Notes: generated from the sequence alone by a model not told the origin. A DNA stretch of 51,281 nucleotides from Actinomycetes bacterium (GCA_021842145.1 JAKCBW010000001.1:36070-87350), one strand, 5' to 3'. Positions 36,128 to 44,840 are shown, numbered from the stretch's first letter. Made by a program: numbers and translations.

Positions 36128-37846
36128 ATGGCGAAAGAACGTGGACTGAGGGCTGAAATCGAGGCCGCCCGTGGAGACGCCCCCTGCGATCTCCTGCTAA
36201 AAGGTGGGCTGGTGTTCTCGAGTACCACCAAGGAGTTCGTGCGAACTGACCTAGCAATCCTCGGCACGAAGATCGTGGGATGGGGAGAGCGCGAATCTAA
36301 GTTGACCATAGACGTAACCGATAGGCACCTGGTTCCCGGCTTCATAGATGCCCACATGCACCTCGAATCGACCAAATTATGGATAGACGAGTTTGTCAAA
36401 ACCGTACTCCCATTAGGGACCGTGGCGGTGGCCGCAGACCCACATGAGCTGGCAAACGTTATGGGAGTAAAGGGGGTAAAAGAGCTGGCCAAGGCGTCGG
36501 CCGGCCTTCCGTTCTTCTTTGGAATCTGTGCATCTCCTTGCGTACCAGCGTCGAAATTCGAAAGTCCCGCATTCAGCCTTGACCGCTCTGACCTCGAAGC
36601 GATACTCGAGCTCGGACCGTCGATAGGCGTGGCCGAGATGATGAACTACCCCGGGGTTATCTCGGCCGATCCCGAGGTGCTAGACAAGATTGCCGCCGCA
36701 GGGGATAAAAGAGTGGATGGACACGCCCCCGGAGTGCTCGGTGCCGACCTCGATGCCTACCTAGTAGCCGGGGTCGAGTCCGATCATGAGTGCTTCAGTT
36801 ACCGTGAAGCCCATGAGAAAAGGCAGAAAGGAATGTGGGTTTTCATTAGGGAGGGATCGGCCTCCAAGAACCTAAAAGAGCTAATTCAAACGGCTATCGA
36901 AAACGGCACCGATCGGCTCGCATTCTGCAGTGACGACCGCGAACCCGACCTTCTCCTAGAATCCGGTCACATCAACGACATCCTGAAGCTCGCAGTCGCA
37001 TGTGGCCTTAGGGCCGAGGACGCCTTGGTAATGGCAACCTCAAATCCGGCCGAATACCACGGGATGGATCACCTCGGATCACTGGGTCCTGGATATCAGG
37101 CCGATGTCGTAGTTCTCACAGACCTTGTTGAATTCAGTGCTGAAAAGGTTTTTCAAAAAGGGCGGCTCGTTGCTGAAGGTGGGAAGATACTGCCTGGGAT
37201 TATAGACCATGCCACACCAGCTAGCTGGCTTTTCAATTCGGTTCATCTAGAGCGTCTTCCAAACGAGGAGGACTTCGAAGTACCCTTGGAGCTAAACAGC
37301 TATGCAAAGGCTATTTCGGTGGCAGACAATTCCCTAATTACCAGGTCCAAACGAGTCCGATGGGATCCAACAGATCGGAATCTGTGCAGGCTATCTGTGA
37401 TCGAAAGACACAAAAACACCGGTCGAATCGCAGTCGGGATAGTCGATAACTTTGGCGTCTATAAGGGTGCCATAGCATCCACCGTCGCTCACGACGCCCA
37501 TAACATCATGGTGATCGGTGGGAACGACCGACAAGGCGCTTTAGACATGGTCGCCTGCGTGAAAAGATTAACCGAACTCGGAGGAGGACAGGTCGTCTAT
37601 CTAGACGGAGACTTACTCGCTGAGGTTCCGCTTCCTATAGCTGGCCTTATGAGTGACAGGCCGGCTGATGTGGTAGCCAACATGCTAAAGGCCGCTAATT
37701 CTGCCGCCAAGTCCCTCGGATCCAGTTTAGAGTCCCCCTTTATGCAGCTGAGTTTCTTGGGTCTATCGGTAATACCTGAATTGAAATTGACCGACAAGGG
37801 CTTGGTGGACGTAAACGCATTCTCGCTTACCTCCCTCGGCTATTGA
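36128..37846 (+). CDS. ade: Adenine deaminase
   Basis: Deaminates adenine to hypoxanthine, which Hpt (encoded in this window) can salvage. The 572-residue amidohydrolase has LVPGFIDAHMHLESTKLW (metal-binding HxH), VAADPHELANVMG, VDGHAPGV, GVESDHECFSYREA and FCSDDREPDLL. A large C-terminal domain follows, with SVAHDAHN-like sequence (STVAHDAHNIMVIGGND). These are the family landmarks of AdeC-type enzymes, which use Fe or Mn. A repeat array able to form hairpins follows the stop. Confidence 0.94.
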   Translation: MAKERGLRAEIEAARGDAPCDLLLKGGLVFSSTTKEFVRTDLAILGTKIVGWGERESKLTIDVTDRHLVPGFIDAHMHLESTKLWIDEFVKTVLPLGTVAVAADPHELANVMGVKGVKELAKASAGLPFFFGICASPCVPASKFESPAFSLDRSDLEAILELGPSIGVAEMMNYPGVISADPEVLDKIAAAGDKRVDGHAPGVLGADLDAYLVAGVESDHECFSYREAHEKRQKGMWVFIREGSASKNLKELIQTAIENGTDRLAFCSDDREPDLLLESGHINDILKLAVACGLRAEDALVMATSNPAEYHGMDHLGSLGPGYQADVVVLTDLVEFSAEKVFQKGRLVAEGGKILPGIIDHATPASWLFNSVHLERLPNEEDFEVPLELNSYAKAISVADNSLITRSKRVRWDPTDRNLCRLSVIERHKNTGRIAVGIVDNFGVYKGAIASTVAHDAHNIMVIGGNDRQGALDMVACVKRLTELGGGQVVYLDGDLLAEVPLPIAGLMSDRPADVVANMLKAANSAAKSLGSSLESPFMQLSFLGLSVIPELKLTDKGLVDVNAFSLTSLGY

Positions 37847-37872
37847 AAAATATCGACCCAGCCGCTGCCACA

Positions 37873-37938
37873 TGACGGTCTGACAGTGACCGTCTGACAG
37901 TGACGGTCTGACAGTGACGGTCTGACAGTGACGGTCTC
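37873..37938. repeat. 14-bp tandem repeat array with hairpin potential after ade
   Basis: The unit TGACGGTCTGACAG starts at 37873, 37887, 37901, 37915 and, partially, 37929. In the second unit GACGGTC is replaced by its reverse complement GACCGTC. This makes a perfect 7-bp stem with both neighbours (37874-37880 with 37888-37894, or 37888-37894 with 37902-37908; loop TGACAGT). Confidence 0.93.
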
Positions 37939-38154
37939 CAGACAAGCTTGGCTGATAGTTTCCGTGGTCAGCTCTTCAAAGGTCCTTGACGGAAACTTGA
38001 AACCCAGTGCCACCCGGGCCAAGCTCCAATAAAACTTGCATCTCAAACCTCCTCTTAGGTCTCTTTAGCCGCGAGGTTATGGTTGAGTTCGTTTTGTTTT
38101 GAGCGCAACTTTGTTGGGTTCATACCCTACAACTAGCAGGATTGTTGGCGCCGC

Positions 38155-38169
38155 GTCGGGTAGCCCGAC
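38155..38169 (+). terminator. Short GC hairpin, possible ade terminator
   Basis: GTCGGG-TAG-CCCGAC is a perfect 6-bp stem followed by AATTTCG rather than a full T-run. It lies 310 bases after the ade stop. Weak evidence. Confidence 0.3.
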
Positions 38170-38271
38170 AATTTCGCAATCCTACTCGTAGAACTCCCAC
38201 TCGCCGAAATGAAGTCGCTTAGCCCCACTCTGGTTGACTTCACTGGCCTTGAAATACCCCTTCCGTTGGGC

Positions 38272-38300
38272 AAGAAAAGGCCCCGCCTTTTGGCGGGGCC
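38272..38300 (-). terminator. Strong intrinsic terminator for the leftward secreted-protein gene
   Basis: Read leftward, GGCCCCGCC-AAAA-GGCGGGGCC forms a perfect 9-bp GC stem followed by TTTTCTTG. It lies 30 bases after the stop codon of the leftward secreted-protein gene (38330), the right place and orientation. Confidence 0.9.
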
Positions 38301-38329
38301 TCCCCAATTGGGTAGTGGTGCAATAAAGA

Positions 38330-39457
38330 CTAATTATCCTGGGAGGTCTGGGAAGAATCACTGGATCCAGACATGTGGGCATGGATTACGTTACCCTTTG
38401 AATCGACGACCAGATGAATAACCGATCCGTCGGCGAAGGTCGCCTTGACGGAGAAGTATCCAGCGGTTGACTCCTTAGGCGAAATATGATTGATGGTAGC
38501 GGCGCCAAACGACGAGTAATTGGTACTCAAATAGCTCTGAACCGCCATCGCAATTACCGAGTTCGTCGATGTAGTGAAGCTAAGATCTGAAACCTTCCCA
38601 GTAGTAGCGGAAACCTCTACCGAAAAGCTTCCCAAGGTCGCCGAGGTTACTACTACCCGATAGTGAGGATTCTCACTCTCAACGAGGGTAACTGATCCGA
38701 GTACAAAATCGCTGACGCTTGGGTAAGTGGTCTGTAGATAATTAAGGGCGTCCGTTCCCGCTTGGGATGAAGAAACCGTTACCGCCACGGTCTGGGGGTT
38801 CGAATTCGTCGAGGTGCCGATTGTCAAGGTCGACGAAGGTGTTGAGGTGTGGCCGTATTCGGCAGCGTCCCCACTTGATGTTCCCGGGGTGGTAACGTCC
38901 TTTGAATTATCCTTAGCGGAGGTTGCCACTACTACATTAGCCAACGGAGGGTTGCTTATTACGGGAGTCGGAGCCTGAACTACTACGGAGGATGTCTTAA
39001 GGGTAGACTCCGAGGATCCAATCCCAGTAGAGCTTATAACACCCTGGACGATGCTAGGGATAGGATTTTCCTTCGAGTGTTCGATCGTTACCGAAACCAC
39101 CTTCCCCAAAGAACTCGTTTGTACCTTTACGGTAATGTCAACACTGTTCTGTCCAGTTAGTTCAACGATGAACTGACCTGAAATTGCATTCGCCTTTACC
39201 GACTTGACACTGTATGGCGCCCCATTGGGGTCCTTGGTAGTCGCAAATGCAACTGCGGCCTTTTCGATGTTCGGATAGTTCACTTGCACCGACGACGGTA
39301 CTCCGGTAGACGACCCTTGACCGAAGTGCAAAGTAGCTTCGGTCACGACAGCTCCTGCGAGGGCAGACACAGCCACCAACCCCAAGGACAATGGTGCTAT
39401 CTTAGGTAATGTCTTTTTCGGCGAACGAAATGTACTCTGCGACATACGATACTCCAT
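38330..39457 (-). CDS. Secreted or anchored protein with PepSY-like repeats, unknown function
   Basis: A 375-residue protein with a basic N-terminus (FRSPKKTLPK) and one hydrophobic segment (IAPLSLGLVAVSALAGAVV, ~20-38), so exported or anchored. The remainder is Ser/Thr/Val-rich. I see three related ~70-residue modules (about 55-130, 230-300 and 305-365), each with a helix then strands ending in a 'GKV..' turn (SLGKVVSVTIEH, TGKVSDLSF, KGNVIHAH), similar to PepSY domains. The linker at ~150-225 is low complexity. The start is the ATG at 39457 or at 39445. The PepSY call is by pattern and needs a profile search. Confidence 0.7.
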   Translation of the reverse strand: MEYRMSQSTFRSPKKTLPKIAPLSLGLVAVSALAGAVVTEATLHFGQGSSTGVPSSVQVNYPNIEKAAVAFATTKDPNGAPYSVKSVKANAISGQFIVELTGQNSVDITVKVQTSSLGKVVSVTIEHSKENPIPSIVQGVISSTGIGSSESTLKTSSVVVQAPTPVISNPPLANVVVATSAKDNSKDVTTPGTSSGDAAEYGHTSTPSSTLTIGTSTNSNPQTVAVTVSSSQAGTDALNYLQTTYPSVSDFVLGSVTLVESENPHYRVVVTSATLGSFSVEVSATTGKVSDLSFTTSTNSVIAMAVQSYLSTNYSSFGAATINHISPKESTAGYFSVKATFADGSVIHLVVDSKGNVIHAHMSGSSDSSQTSQDN

Positions 39458-39877
39458 CGGTAGAATCGGTGAGGTCTTCTAACCTCGGACTGTAACAATT
39501 CTCGCCTATCTGGGTTATCCCTCTTTGAGACGAAGGTGAGACTTAGCTCATCTAATCAACAAAACCGCCACTGCAAATTAACGCCCACTGCGACGATCTA
39601 ATTCTTCCTCTGATAAGGATTCTAGAGCCAATTCGTGCCCGTGGCATAAATGCACAGGAAAACATGGTGGTACCTTTGCGGTGGCGGTCACCTTTTTCAC
39701 CAGAGCTTTCTCATGTCATCTGCCCGCCGCACAAAATACAAGGTCTGATTTTGATAGAGTCGTGATTGTGGATCGGCAGCTGCAGGGCCGCCGATTCGAT
39801 GGTCGATCTTGCGAAAGAACACATAGCAACCGGCGTCCAACCAGCTGGAGTCGGTGTTAGAACCTACGGAGGAAAAG
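39458..39877. other. Divergent intergenic region upstream of the thiolase
   Basis: About 420 bases between the secreted-protein gene and the thiolase. The GGAGG ribosome site at about 39868-39872 serves the thiolase. A frame extending upstream to 39854 adds eight residues and is not favoured. Nothing else was recognised. Confidence 0.5.
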
Positions 39878-41053
39878 ATGGCGAACGCAGTAATCGTAGA
39901 CGCACTAAGGACGCCGGGTGGAAAGAGAAATGGATCGCTAAGGGGCTGGCATGCTGCCGACCTCGCCGCCGAAGTCCTCAAGGGCCTCGTTGAGCGAAAT
40001 GGTCTTGATCCCGAACTAGTCGAAGACGTCATAATGGGCTGTGTCATGCAGGTCGCCGAGCAGGGTGTAAATATAGCTCGCAATGCGGTTCTGGCCGCTG
40101 GTTTTCCCGAAAGTGTCCCCGCTACAACAGTTGACCGCCAGTGCGGCTCCTCCCAGCAGGCGGCACACTTCGCAGCTCAGGCCGTAATGTCCGGTGTTCA
40201 TGAGATCATCATCGCAGCCGGCGTGGAGACCATGACCCGCGTTCCCCTTGGATCGAGCGTTGTATCCGGGATGGGCTGGCCATTTGGGCCCAAGGTCAAA
40301 GAGAGGTATGAAGATCGAGGTGGGTTGGTAAACCAGGGAATTTCGGCTGAGATGATCGCCGAGATGTGGGGGCTCAGCCGGGAAGATCTCGACCAGTACA
40401 GTCTAATGAGTCATATGCGGGCGGCTAAGGCGCAGCAAGAGGGGAGATTCGACCGAGAGATTATTCCTATTGGAAAGAAAGATGACGAAGGAAACCTAAC
40501 CGAAGAAGCAATATCAGCGGATGAGGGCGTTAGGCCCAACACGACAATCGAGGCGCTGGCCGGGCTCAAGCCGGCATTCAAAGAGGGCGGTAAGGTCACC
40601 GCAGGAAACTCCTCTCAGATCACCGACGGCGCCTCTGCGGTGCTGATAATGAGCGAGGAGAAGGCCAACGAACTCGGATTGACACCTCGAGCAAGGTTTC
40701 ATTCCTTCTCGCTCGCTGGAGTAGACCCGGTAACAATGCTTACCGGTCCGATTCCAGCGACTAAAAAGGTCCTCGAGCGAGCCAAGCTAACCATAGACGA
40801 TATCGACCTAATTGAGATCAATGAGGCCTTTGCGTCCGTCGTCCTCGCCTGGGAAAAGGAGATCCATCCAGACATGGATCGGGTCAATGTCAACGGTGGT
40901 GCGATCGCACTAGGTCACCCCTTGGGAGCATCGGGGACCAAACTCCTCGCCACCCTTTTGAACGAGTTGGAAAGGACCAATGGCCGCTTCGGCCTCCAAA
41001 CGATGTGCGAAGGCGGCGGTCTAGCAAACGCAACGATCATCGAAAGACTCTGA
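39878..41053 (+). CDS. Acetyl-CoA C-acyltransferase (thiolase)
   Basis: A 391-residue thiolase that makes or cleaves 3-ketoacyl-CoA. It begins MANAVIVDALRTPGGKRNGS. The nucleophile cysteine is in TTVDRQCGSSQQAAHFAAQA (near residue 90). The catalytic His lies in NVNGGAIALGHPLGASGTK and the second Cys in MCEGGGLANATII at the C-terminus. EINEAFASVVLAWEK is another signature. The ATG at 39878 follows GGAGG closely. Whether it is degradative or biosynthetic cannot be told; no other beta-oxidation gene is in the window. Confidence 0.93.
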   Translation: MANAVIVDALRTPGGKRNGSLRGWHAADLAAEVLKGLVERNGLDPELVEDVIMGCVMQVAEQGVNIARNAVLAAGFPESVPATTVDRQCGSSQQAAHFAAQAVMSGVHEIIIAAGVETMTRVPLGSSVVSGMGWPFGPKVKERYEDRGGLVNQGISAEMIAEMWGLSREDLDQYSLMSHMRAAKAQQEGRFDREIIPIGKKDDEGNLTEEAISADEGVRPNTTIEALAGLKPAFKEGGKVTAGNSSQITDGASAVLIMSEEKANELGLTPRARFHSFSLAGVDPVTMLTGPIPATKKVLERAKLTIDDIDLIEINEAFASVVLAWEKEIHPDMDRVNVNGGAIALGHPLGASGTKLLATLLNELERTNGRFGLQTMCEGGGLANATIIERL

Positions 41054-41457
41054 CCGAAGAGCCACGTACAGCGGTGAACTAGATGGGCAAACGCCCACCT
41101 CCGGACCCTGCGAGCTTAATAAAAAGCTCGTAGAGCAGGCTTTAAGCAGAGAAATCCTAAAAGCTAGGCCCGCCATTAGACCGACAATTGCACCCTTGGG
41201 ACTGATGCTAAATGCCGAGCAAATTAGTCTTAGCGCGCCCGATCTATCGGTCCGCCAAAACCGAGGCCTTTCGCTAAAACCATTTTCAGGCCATGACGAC
41301 CGTTGCGGCTGGATTGCTGGTAACAATTCTGCTAACTATTCACAGCATGTATAGAAACTATTTGGAGTCTTCAACATCGTTTGGTAGGCTCGCTCAAGAC
41401 AGGACCTTGGTTCTTACCTACCGTGTGGTCAGACCCAACGGGAGAATGGAAGTTTAA
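41054..41457. other. Region between thiolase and ABC genes, with two hairpins
   Basis: Two small hairpins follow the thiolase: TGGGC-AAAC-GCCCA (near 41085-41098) and CGAGCTT-AATAAA-AAGCTCG (41111-41130). They may end its transcript, though neither has a T-run. The right part holds a possible 54-residue frame listed separately. Confidence 0.5.
41293..41457 (+). CDS. Possible 54-residue membrane peptide leading the ABC operon
   Basis: A short frame from the ATG at 41293 reads MTTVAAGLLVTILLTIHSMY, continues for 34 polar or basic residues and ends ...NGRMEV with a TAA at 41455-41457. The next codon is the TTG start of the ABC ATPase, so the genes would abut exactly. The first ~18 residues could be a membrane helix or signal. 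The ribosome site is weak (CAGG). It could equally be chance; no family was recognised. Confidence 0.3.
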   Translation: MTTVAAGLLVTILLTIHSMYRNYLESSTSFGRLAQDRTLVLTYRVVRPNGRMEV

Positions 41458-42486
41458 TTGGAAGTCGCCGTAGAAGTTAGCGATCTAAAGAAGAGCTTTG
41501 GAGCGGTTGAAGCACTCCGCGGGGTCAGCTTGTCCGTAGAGCGGGGAACGGTGCTCGGACTTCTTGGACCCAATGGTGCGGGAAAGACTACCGTCATAAA
41601 GGTCCTCACTACCCTTTTACGGCCCGATTCAGGATCTGTTTTTATCGAGGGCTGTGACGTTTTGGCCGATCCAGCTAAAGTGCGCCAGCTCATCGGCCTA
41701 GCGGGCCAGAGCGCAGCGATCCAGGAAGAGTTAACGGGTCGAGAAAACTTGGAGATCATGGGCAGGCTCTACCACCTAAACAAAAAGGGCTCTAAGAGCA
41801 GGGCTCAGGAGCTACTAGAACGCTTTGATCTCATCGAAGCGGGTGATCGGCCGAGCAAGACCTATTCGGGAGGCATGCAGAGGCGGCTCGATCTCGCTGC
41901 AAGTCTGGTCGGTCACCCATCGGTTCTTTTCCTAGACGAGCCGACCACCGGGCTTGATCCACGCGCCCGCATCGGAATGTGGGGAGTTATAAGGGACCTC
42001 GTCGAAGAGGGGACGACCCTGCTCCTTACTACTCAATACTTAGAAGAGGCTGACGTGCTCGCCGACCAAATAGTAGTTATAGACCAGGGTAAGGTAATTG
42101 CGACGGGAACCTCTGGACAGCTCAAGGATCGCGTAGGCGGCGACGTGCTTGAGTTCACGGTGGTCGACCCCGGGAGGATAGAAGATGCCAAGCGTGCGGT
42201 GGTCGAACTTTCCCCAACGGAACCGATATTAGACCCCAAATCAGCAAAGATCTCGGTAGCAGTAGGTCAGTACGGAACTAACGCTCTCGCCATGGCGGTA
42301 AGGAACCTCGACTCTGCGGGAGTCGAGGTCGAAGGGCTGTCGTTGCACCGACCGTCTCTCGACGACGTGTTCCTCGCAATTACCGGGCATGCCGCTAGCA
42401 CTTCAGCCGAAGATGATGTCGTCAAGCAAGGTCGAAAGGGTAAAAAGGTGACTTCGAAAAGCTCTGGCGAGGTAACAAATGGCTAG
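41458..42486 (+). CDS. ABC transporter ATP-binding protein (DrrA-like)
   Basis: A 342-residue ABC ATPase. Walker A is GLLGPNGAGKTTVIKVL, the Q-loop is at GLAGQSAAIQEELTGREN, the signature is TYSGGMQRRLDLAASLVG, Walker B is VLFLDEPTTGLD and the H-loop equivalent is LLTTQYLEEADVLAD. The C-terminal extension and TTQYLEEAD are typical of the daunorubicin-resistance DrrA group of exporters. The TTG start has GGAAG seven bases upstream. It overlaps the permease gene by eight bases. The exported substrate is unknown. Confidence 0.93.
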   Translation: MEVAVEVSDLKKSFGAVEALRGVSLSVERGTVLGLLGPNGAGKTTVIKVLTTLLRPDSGSVFIEGCDVLADPAKVRQLIGLAGQSAAIQEELTGRENLEIMGRLYHLNKKGSKSRAQELLERFDLIEAGDRPSKTYSGGMQRRLDLAASLVGHPSVLFLDEPTTGLDPRARIGMWGVIRDLVEEGTTLLLTTQYLEEADVLADQIVVIDQGKVIATGTSGQLKDRVGGDVLEFTVVDPGRIEDAKRAVVELSPTEPILDPKSAKISVAVGQYGTNALAMAVRNLDSAGVEVEGLSLHRPSLDDVFLAITGHAASTSAEDDVVKQGRKGKKVTSKSSGEVTNG

Positions 42487-43297
42487 TCAAATCGTCAAGG
42501 AGGCTCCCAAGACAGTGGAGTTAACTCAGATTGAGAGACTCCGGTACGGCATAAGCGACGCCTTGATAGTCTCCAAACGTGACCTTCTGGTCTGGCTGCG
42601 CGTCCCCGCTTTTATTTTTTTCACCATTATCCAGCCGGTAATGTTCGTCCTGCTTTTCCGCTACGTCTTCGGGGGGGCAATTTCTGTATCGGTGCCCGGT
42701 GGTTACGTAGACTATTTGATGCCTGGGATAATAGCGCAGTCAGCAGCCTTTGCCTCATTTGGCACGGCGATTGGCCTTGCTAAGGAGATCCAGCTTGGGG
42801 TGATCGACCGATTTCGCTCCATGCCTATGGCAAGATCGGCCGTCCTGTTAGGAAGACTCATCGCCGATACCATTCGGCTAGTCGTAACGGTCATCGTAAT
42901 CCTGTTAGTTGGATTCGCAGTCGGTTTCAGATTTCACAATGGAGTCGGCGCCGGCATTTTGATGCTCATCCTCGGGGCAGTTTTCGGAGTTGCGATCTGC
43001 TGTGTTTCCGCCTACTGTGGTTTGGCCTTTAAAAACGAAGAGACGGTTCAGTCCTTCGGGCTGGCCTGGTTATTTCCACTAACCTTCGTCTCTTCGGCAT
43101 TCGTACCGGTCAATTCTATGCCCGGTTGGCTCCAGGTCTTTGCAAAGCATCAGCCGGTGACAATAGTAATTAATGAGATGCGGTCGCTCGCCCTAGGGGG
43201 ACCCGCCATACGTGGTGGAATCGAGAGCGTCCTTTGGCTCATAGCCATTATCGCTGTCTTCATTCCGCTGGCGGTTCGTTCGTATCGGCGTGTATAA
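42479..43297 (+). CDS. ABC-2 type transporter permease (DrrB-like)
   Basis: A 272-residue membrane protein with about six helices. It starts with a cytoplasmic lead ending SKRDLLVWLRVPAFIFFTIIQPVMFVLLF. GYVDYLMPGIIAQSAAFASFGTAIGLAKEIQLGVIDRFRSMPMARSA contains the conserved ABC-2 segment, and LTFVSSAFVPVNSMPGWLQVFAKHQPVT is a family landmark. It pairs with the overlapping ATPase gene (ATGGCTAG overlap), so the two make one exporter. Confidence 0.93.
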   Translation: MASQIVKEAPKTVELTQIERLRYGISDALIVSKRDLLVWLRVPAFIFFTIIQPVMFVLLFRYVFGGAISVSVPGGYVDYLMPGIIAQSAAFASFGTAIGLAKEIQLGVIDRFRSMPMARSAVLLGRLIADTIRLVVTVIVILLVGFAVGFRFHNGVGAGILMLILGAVFGVAICCVSAYCGLAFKNEETVQSFGLAWLFPLTFVSSAFVPVNSMPGWLQVFAKHQPVTIVINEMRSLALGGPAIRGGIESVLWLIAIIAVFIPLAVRSYRRV

Positions 43298-43747
43298 GCT
43301 AGCTGATCCGTCTGGACCGACCAAGGGTGCCTACTCCAGGTAAGCTTGCGCCGGGCCGGCGTGGCCGGAGCCTATTTAACAACCTAAAGTCGGTGATCCC
43401 TCACCCTTTGCAAGTTCGTGAACCGGCAAACCTCCTAATCGGCTTCCACCTTCGAAACTCGAAGGGACTAGTCACTTAGCTTGGAAACCTAAATGTAGAT
43501 ACCGAGCCGCTGGATCTAAAGCGGCCCATAGAAAAGTTGGCTCTTAAGCAGCCTCCCAATATCCACACCCCATCCTGGTAAGTCCGGTCAGTGCACTCCC
43601 CCGGGCTGACCGTCTCGGAATCCAGCCGTGTCAATGATCTCGTCATTGACCAATACCGGGCAGTTGACGAGGGTGGTCTACGGTGGTTCTCTAGGCTCGA
43701 CGTAGCTAACCTCGGTTCCGAGATGCGCCTTCCCTTTCCTCGGTCAT
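43298..43747. other. Intergenic region between convergent genes, nothing recognised
   Basis: A 450-base gap between the ABC permease and the SDR gene ends. A GC-rich stretch with overlapping GCCGG motifs (~43350-43370) may form a weak hairpin. A plus-strand frame near 43591 has no family resemblance. Confidence 0.5.
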
Positions 43748-44326
43748 CTAGGGCTCGTAGATGCTTAGCACTCCGCTGAGGGCTGAGAGGGAATCCAAAG
43801 TTCTTCTGGCCGCATCATCAATGTGCACCCTCGGCGGACTTGGCGGGTCTGATTCGAAATAGGTCCCTGGTCCGTAGAACTGACCATATCGCAGAACGAC
43901 TCCCCCTGCAGCAAGGACCGTACTCTCGAGGAACTCCAACGCGAATCCACCGTCTCCCAGAAGGATCCAAGCGACACTTTGGGCCATGACTTTGGCAGCA
44001 CAGATTTGGGCTGCATCGACGAGGTTCGTCGTTCCTTCTCGTCGTATCCGATTGTTTGCGGCGAAGTATTCAGGGATCTGTGTGGGATTGTCAGGCAGGT
44101 CGGTAAGTTGGTGGATGACGATATCGGGCTCGAACGCAGTTACGACACGAGCCAATTCATCGCGATCGAAGACATCGCAGAGAATCGGCGTAGCCCCCAT
44201 GAGTTGCAGCTCTTCGAGCTTACTCTCGGTGCGGGTCATCGCGGCGACATCATGGCTATGCGCCACTAGTAGCGGAACGAGGCGCCGCCCGATTACCCCA
44301 CTTGCGCCAGCCACAAAGATTCTCAT
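43748..44326 (-). CDS. Compact NAD(P)-dependent SDR/epimerase-like protein
   Basis: A 192-residue extended-SDR relative. The Rossmann motif is MRIFVAGASGVIGRRLVPLL (GxxGxxG at Gly7-Gly13), then the acidic ILCDVFDRDEL, VIHQLTDLP, and GGVVLRYGQFYGPGTYFES followed by VHIDDAARRTL. Family members I recall have about 20 more residues between the SxAW strand (SVAWILLGDGG) and the FLESTVL helix, and a longer C-terminus. This copy thus looks shortened internally: a compact variant or an early decay product. The usual YxxxK catalytic pair is not evident. Two tandem palindromes lie just upstream. Confidence 0.78.
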   Translation of the reverse strand: MRIFVAGASGVIGRRLVPLLVAHSHDVAAMTRTESKLEELQLMGATPILCDVFDRDELARVVTAFEPDIVIHQLTDLPDNPTQIPEYFAANNRIRREGTTNLVDAAQICAAKVMAQSVAWILLGDGGFALEFLESTVLAAGGVVLRYGQFYGPGTYFESDPPSPPRVHIDDAARRTLDSLSALSGVLSIYEP

Positions 44327-44348
44327 GTCTATACGCTACTTTGTGAGC

Positions 44349-44384
44349 CTTGATAGTTATCACCAGCTTGATAGTTATCACCAG
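44349..44384. promoter_or_regulatory. Two tandem palindromes upstream of the SDR gene (operator-like)
   Basis: The 18-bp unit CTTGATAGTTATCACCAG is repeated exactly at 44349-44366 and 44367-44384. Each unit contains the dyad TGATA-GT-TATCA (44351-44362 and 44369-44380), so two identical palindromes sit 18 bp apart, about 24-55 bases before the ATG on the leftward gene. This spacing is close to two helical turns, as in many repressor operators. Confidence 0.6.
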
Positions 44385-44840
44385 ATCGATCAACTGCGAG
44401 ATGGTCGATCGAGTTCGCAGCAATTCATCGTCGCCATGTTGCAGTCCTGGATACTTGCTTATTTTGAATGAGCGCCCCAAAAAAGCTACTTCTCAGCATG
44501 GTCTGCAGGCACAACCCTGATAGTGAAGTGCTCACATTTCATACGAGTGCGTCACTAATCGGTGCTTTTATGTCCCAGCCACTATTGGTAAGTGAAGTTG
44601 CATGCTGTGACCATGCCGACCACTAGGCACACTCGAATCAGGCCGTGGACCTCATCGACAGCTTGTCGCAAGGCTCGGGCCTATGCGTGAGCACGGTTCG
44701 GACATTCTCAAGTGCCTCAGTGCCTGAAGTAGCCAGCCTCACCCTGCGACCTGAGCGAACAAAAAGATTGGCGTCAAGATCATTCTCCAGTGGTCGACTC
44801 TGCGCACTAATCCCACACTTCGGTCGAAGATCCGATTAAC
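44385..44840. other. Intergenic region, no recognisable gene
   Basis: About 450 bases between the operator-like repeats and the membrane protein gene end. Frames on both strands are short. One minus-strand stretch (~44640-44820) reads without stops but has no family likeness and no clear start. Confidence 0.45.

Larger units (their letters stand above)
37847..38329. other. Intergenic region between convergent genes, with repeats and a terminator
   Basis: A 483-base gap. It holds the 14-bp array (37873-37938), a hairpin GTCGGG-TAG-CCCGAC (38155-38169) that might end the ade transcript, and a strong terminator for the leftward gene (38272-38300). A minus-strand frame across the array is repeat translation without family likeness. 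Confidence 0.6.

Noticed and set aside
37763-38046. Minus-strand frames through the GACGGTC array
   Set aside because: The repetitive TVTVRPSLSD-like sequence is a product of the DNA repeat; one of the frames overlaps the ade 3' end.
44640-44830. Open minus-strand stretch between the SDR gene and the membrane protein gene
   Set aside because: One frame lacks stops for about 60 codons but shows no motif, start signal or family resemblance.
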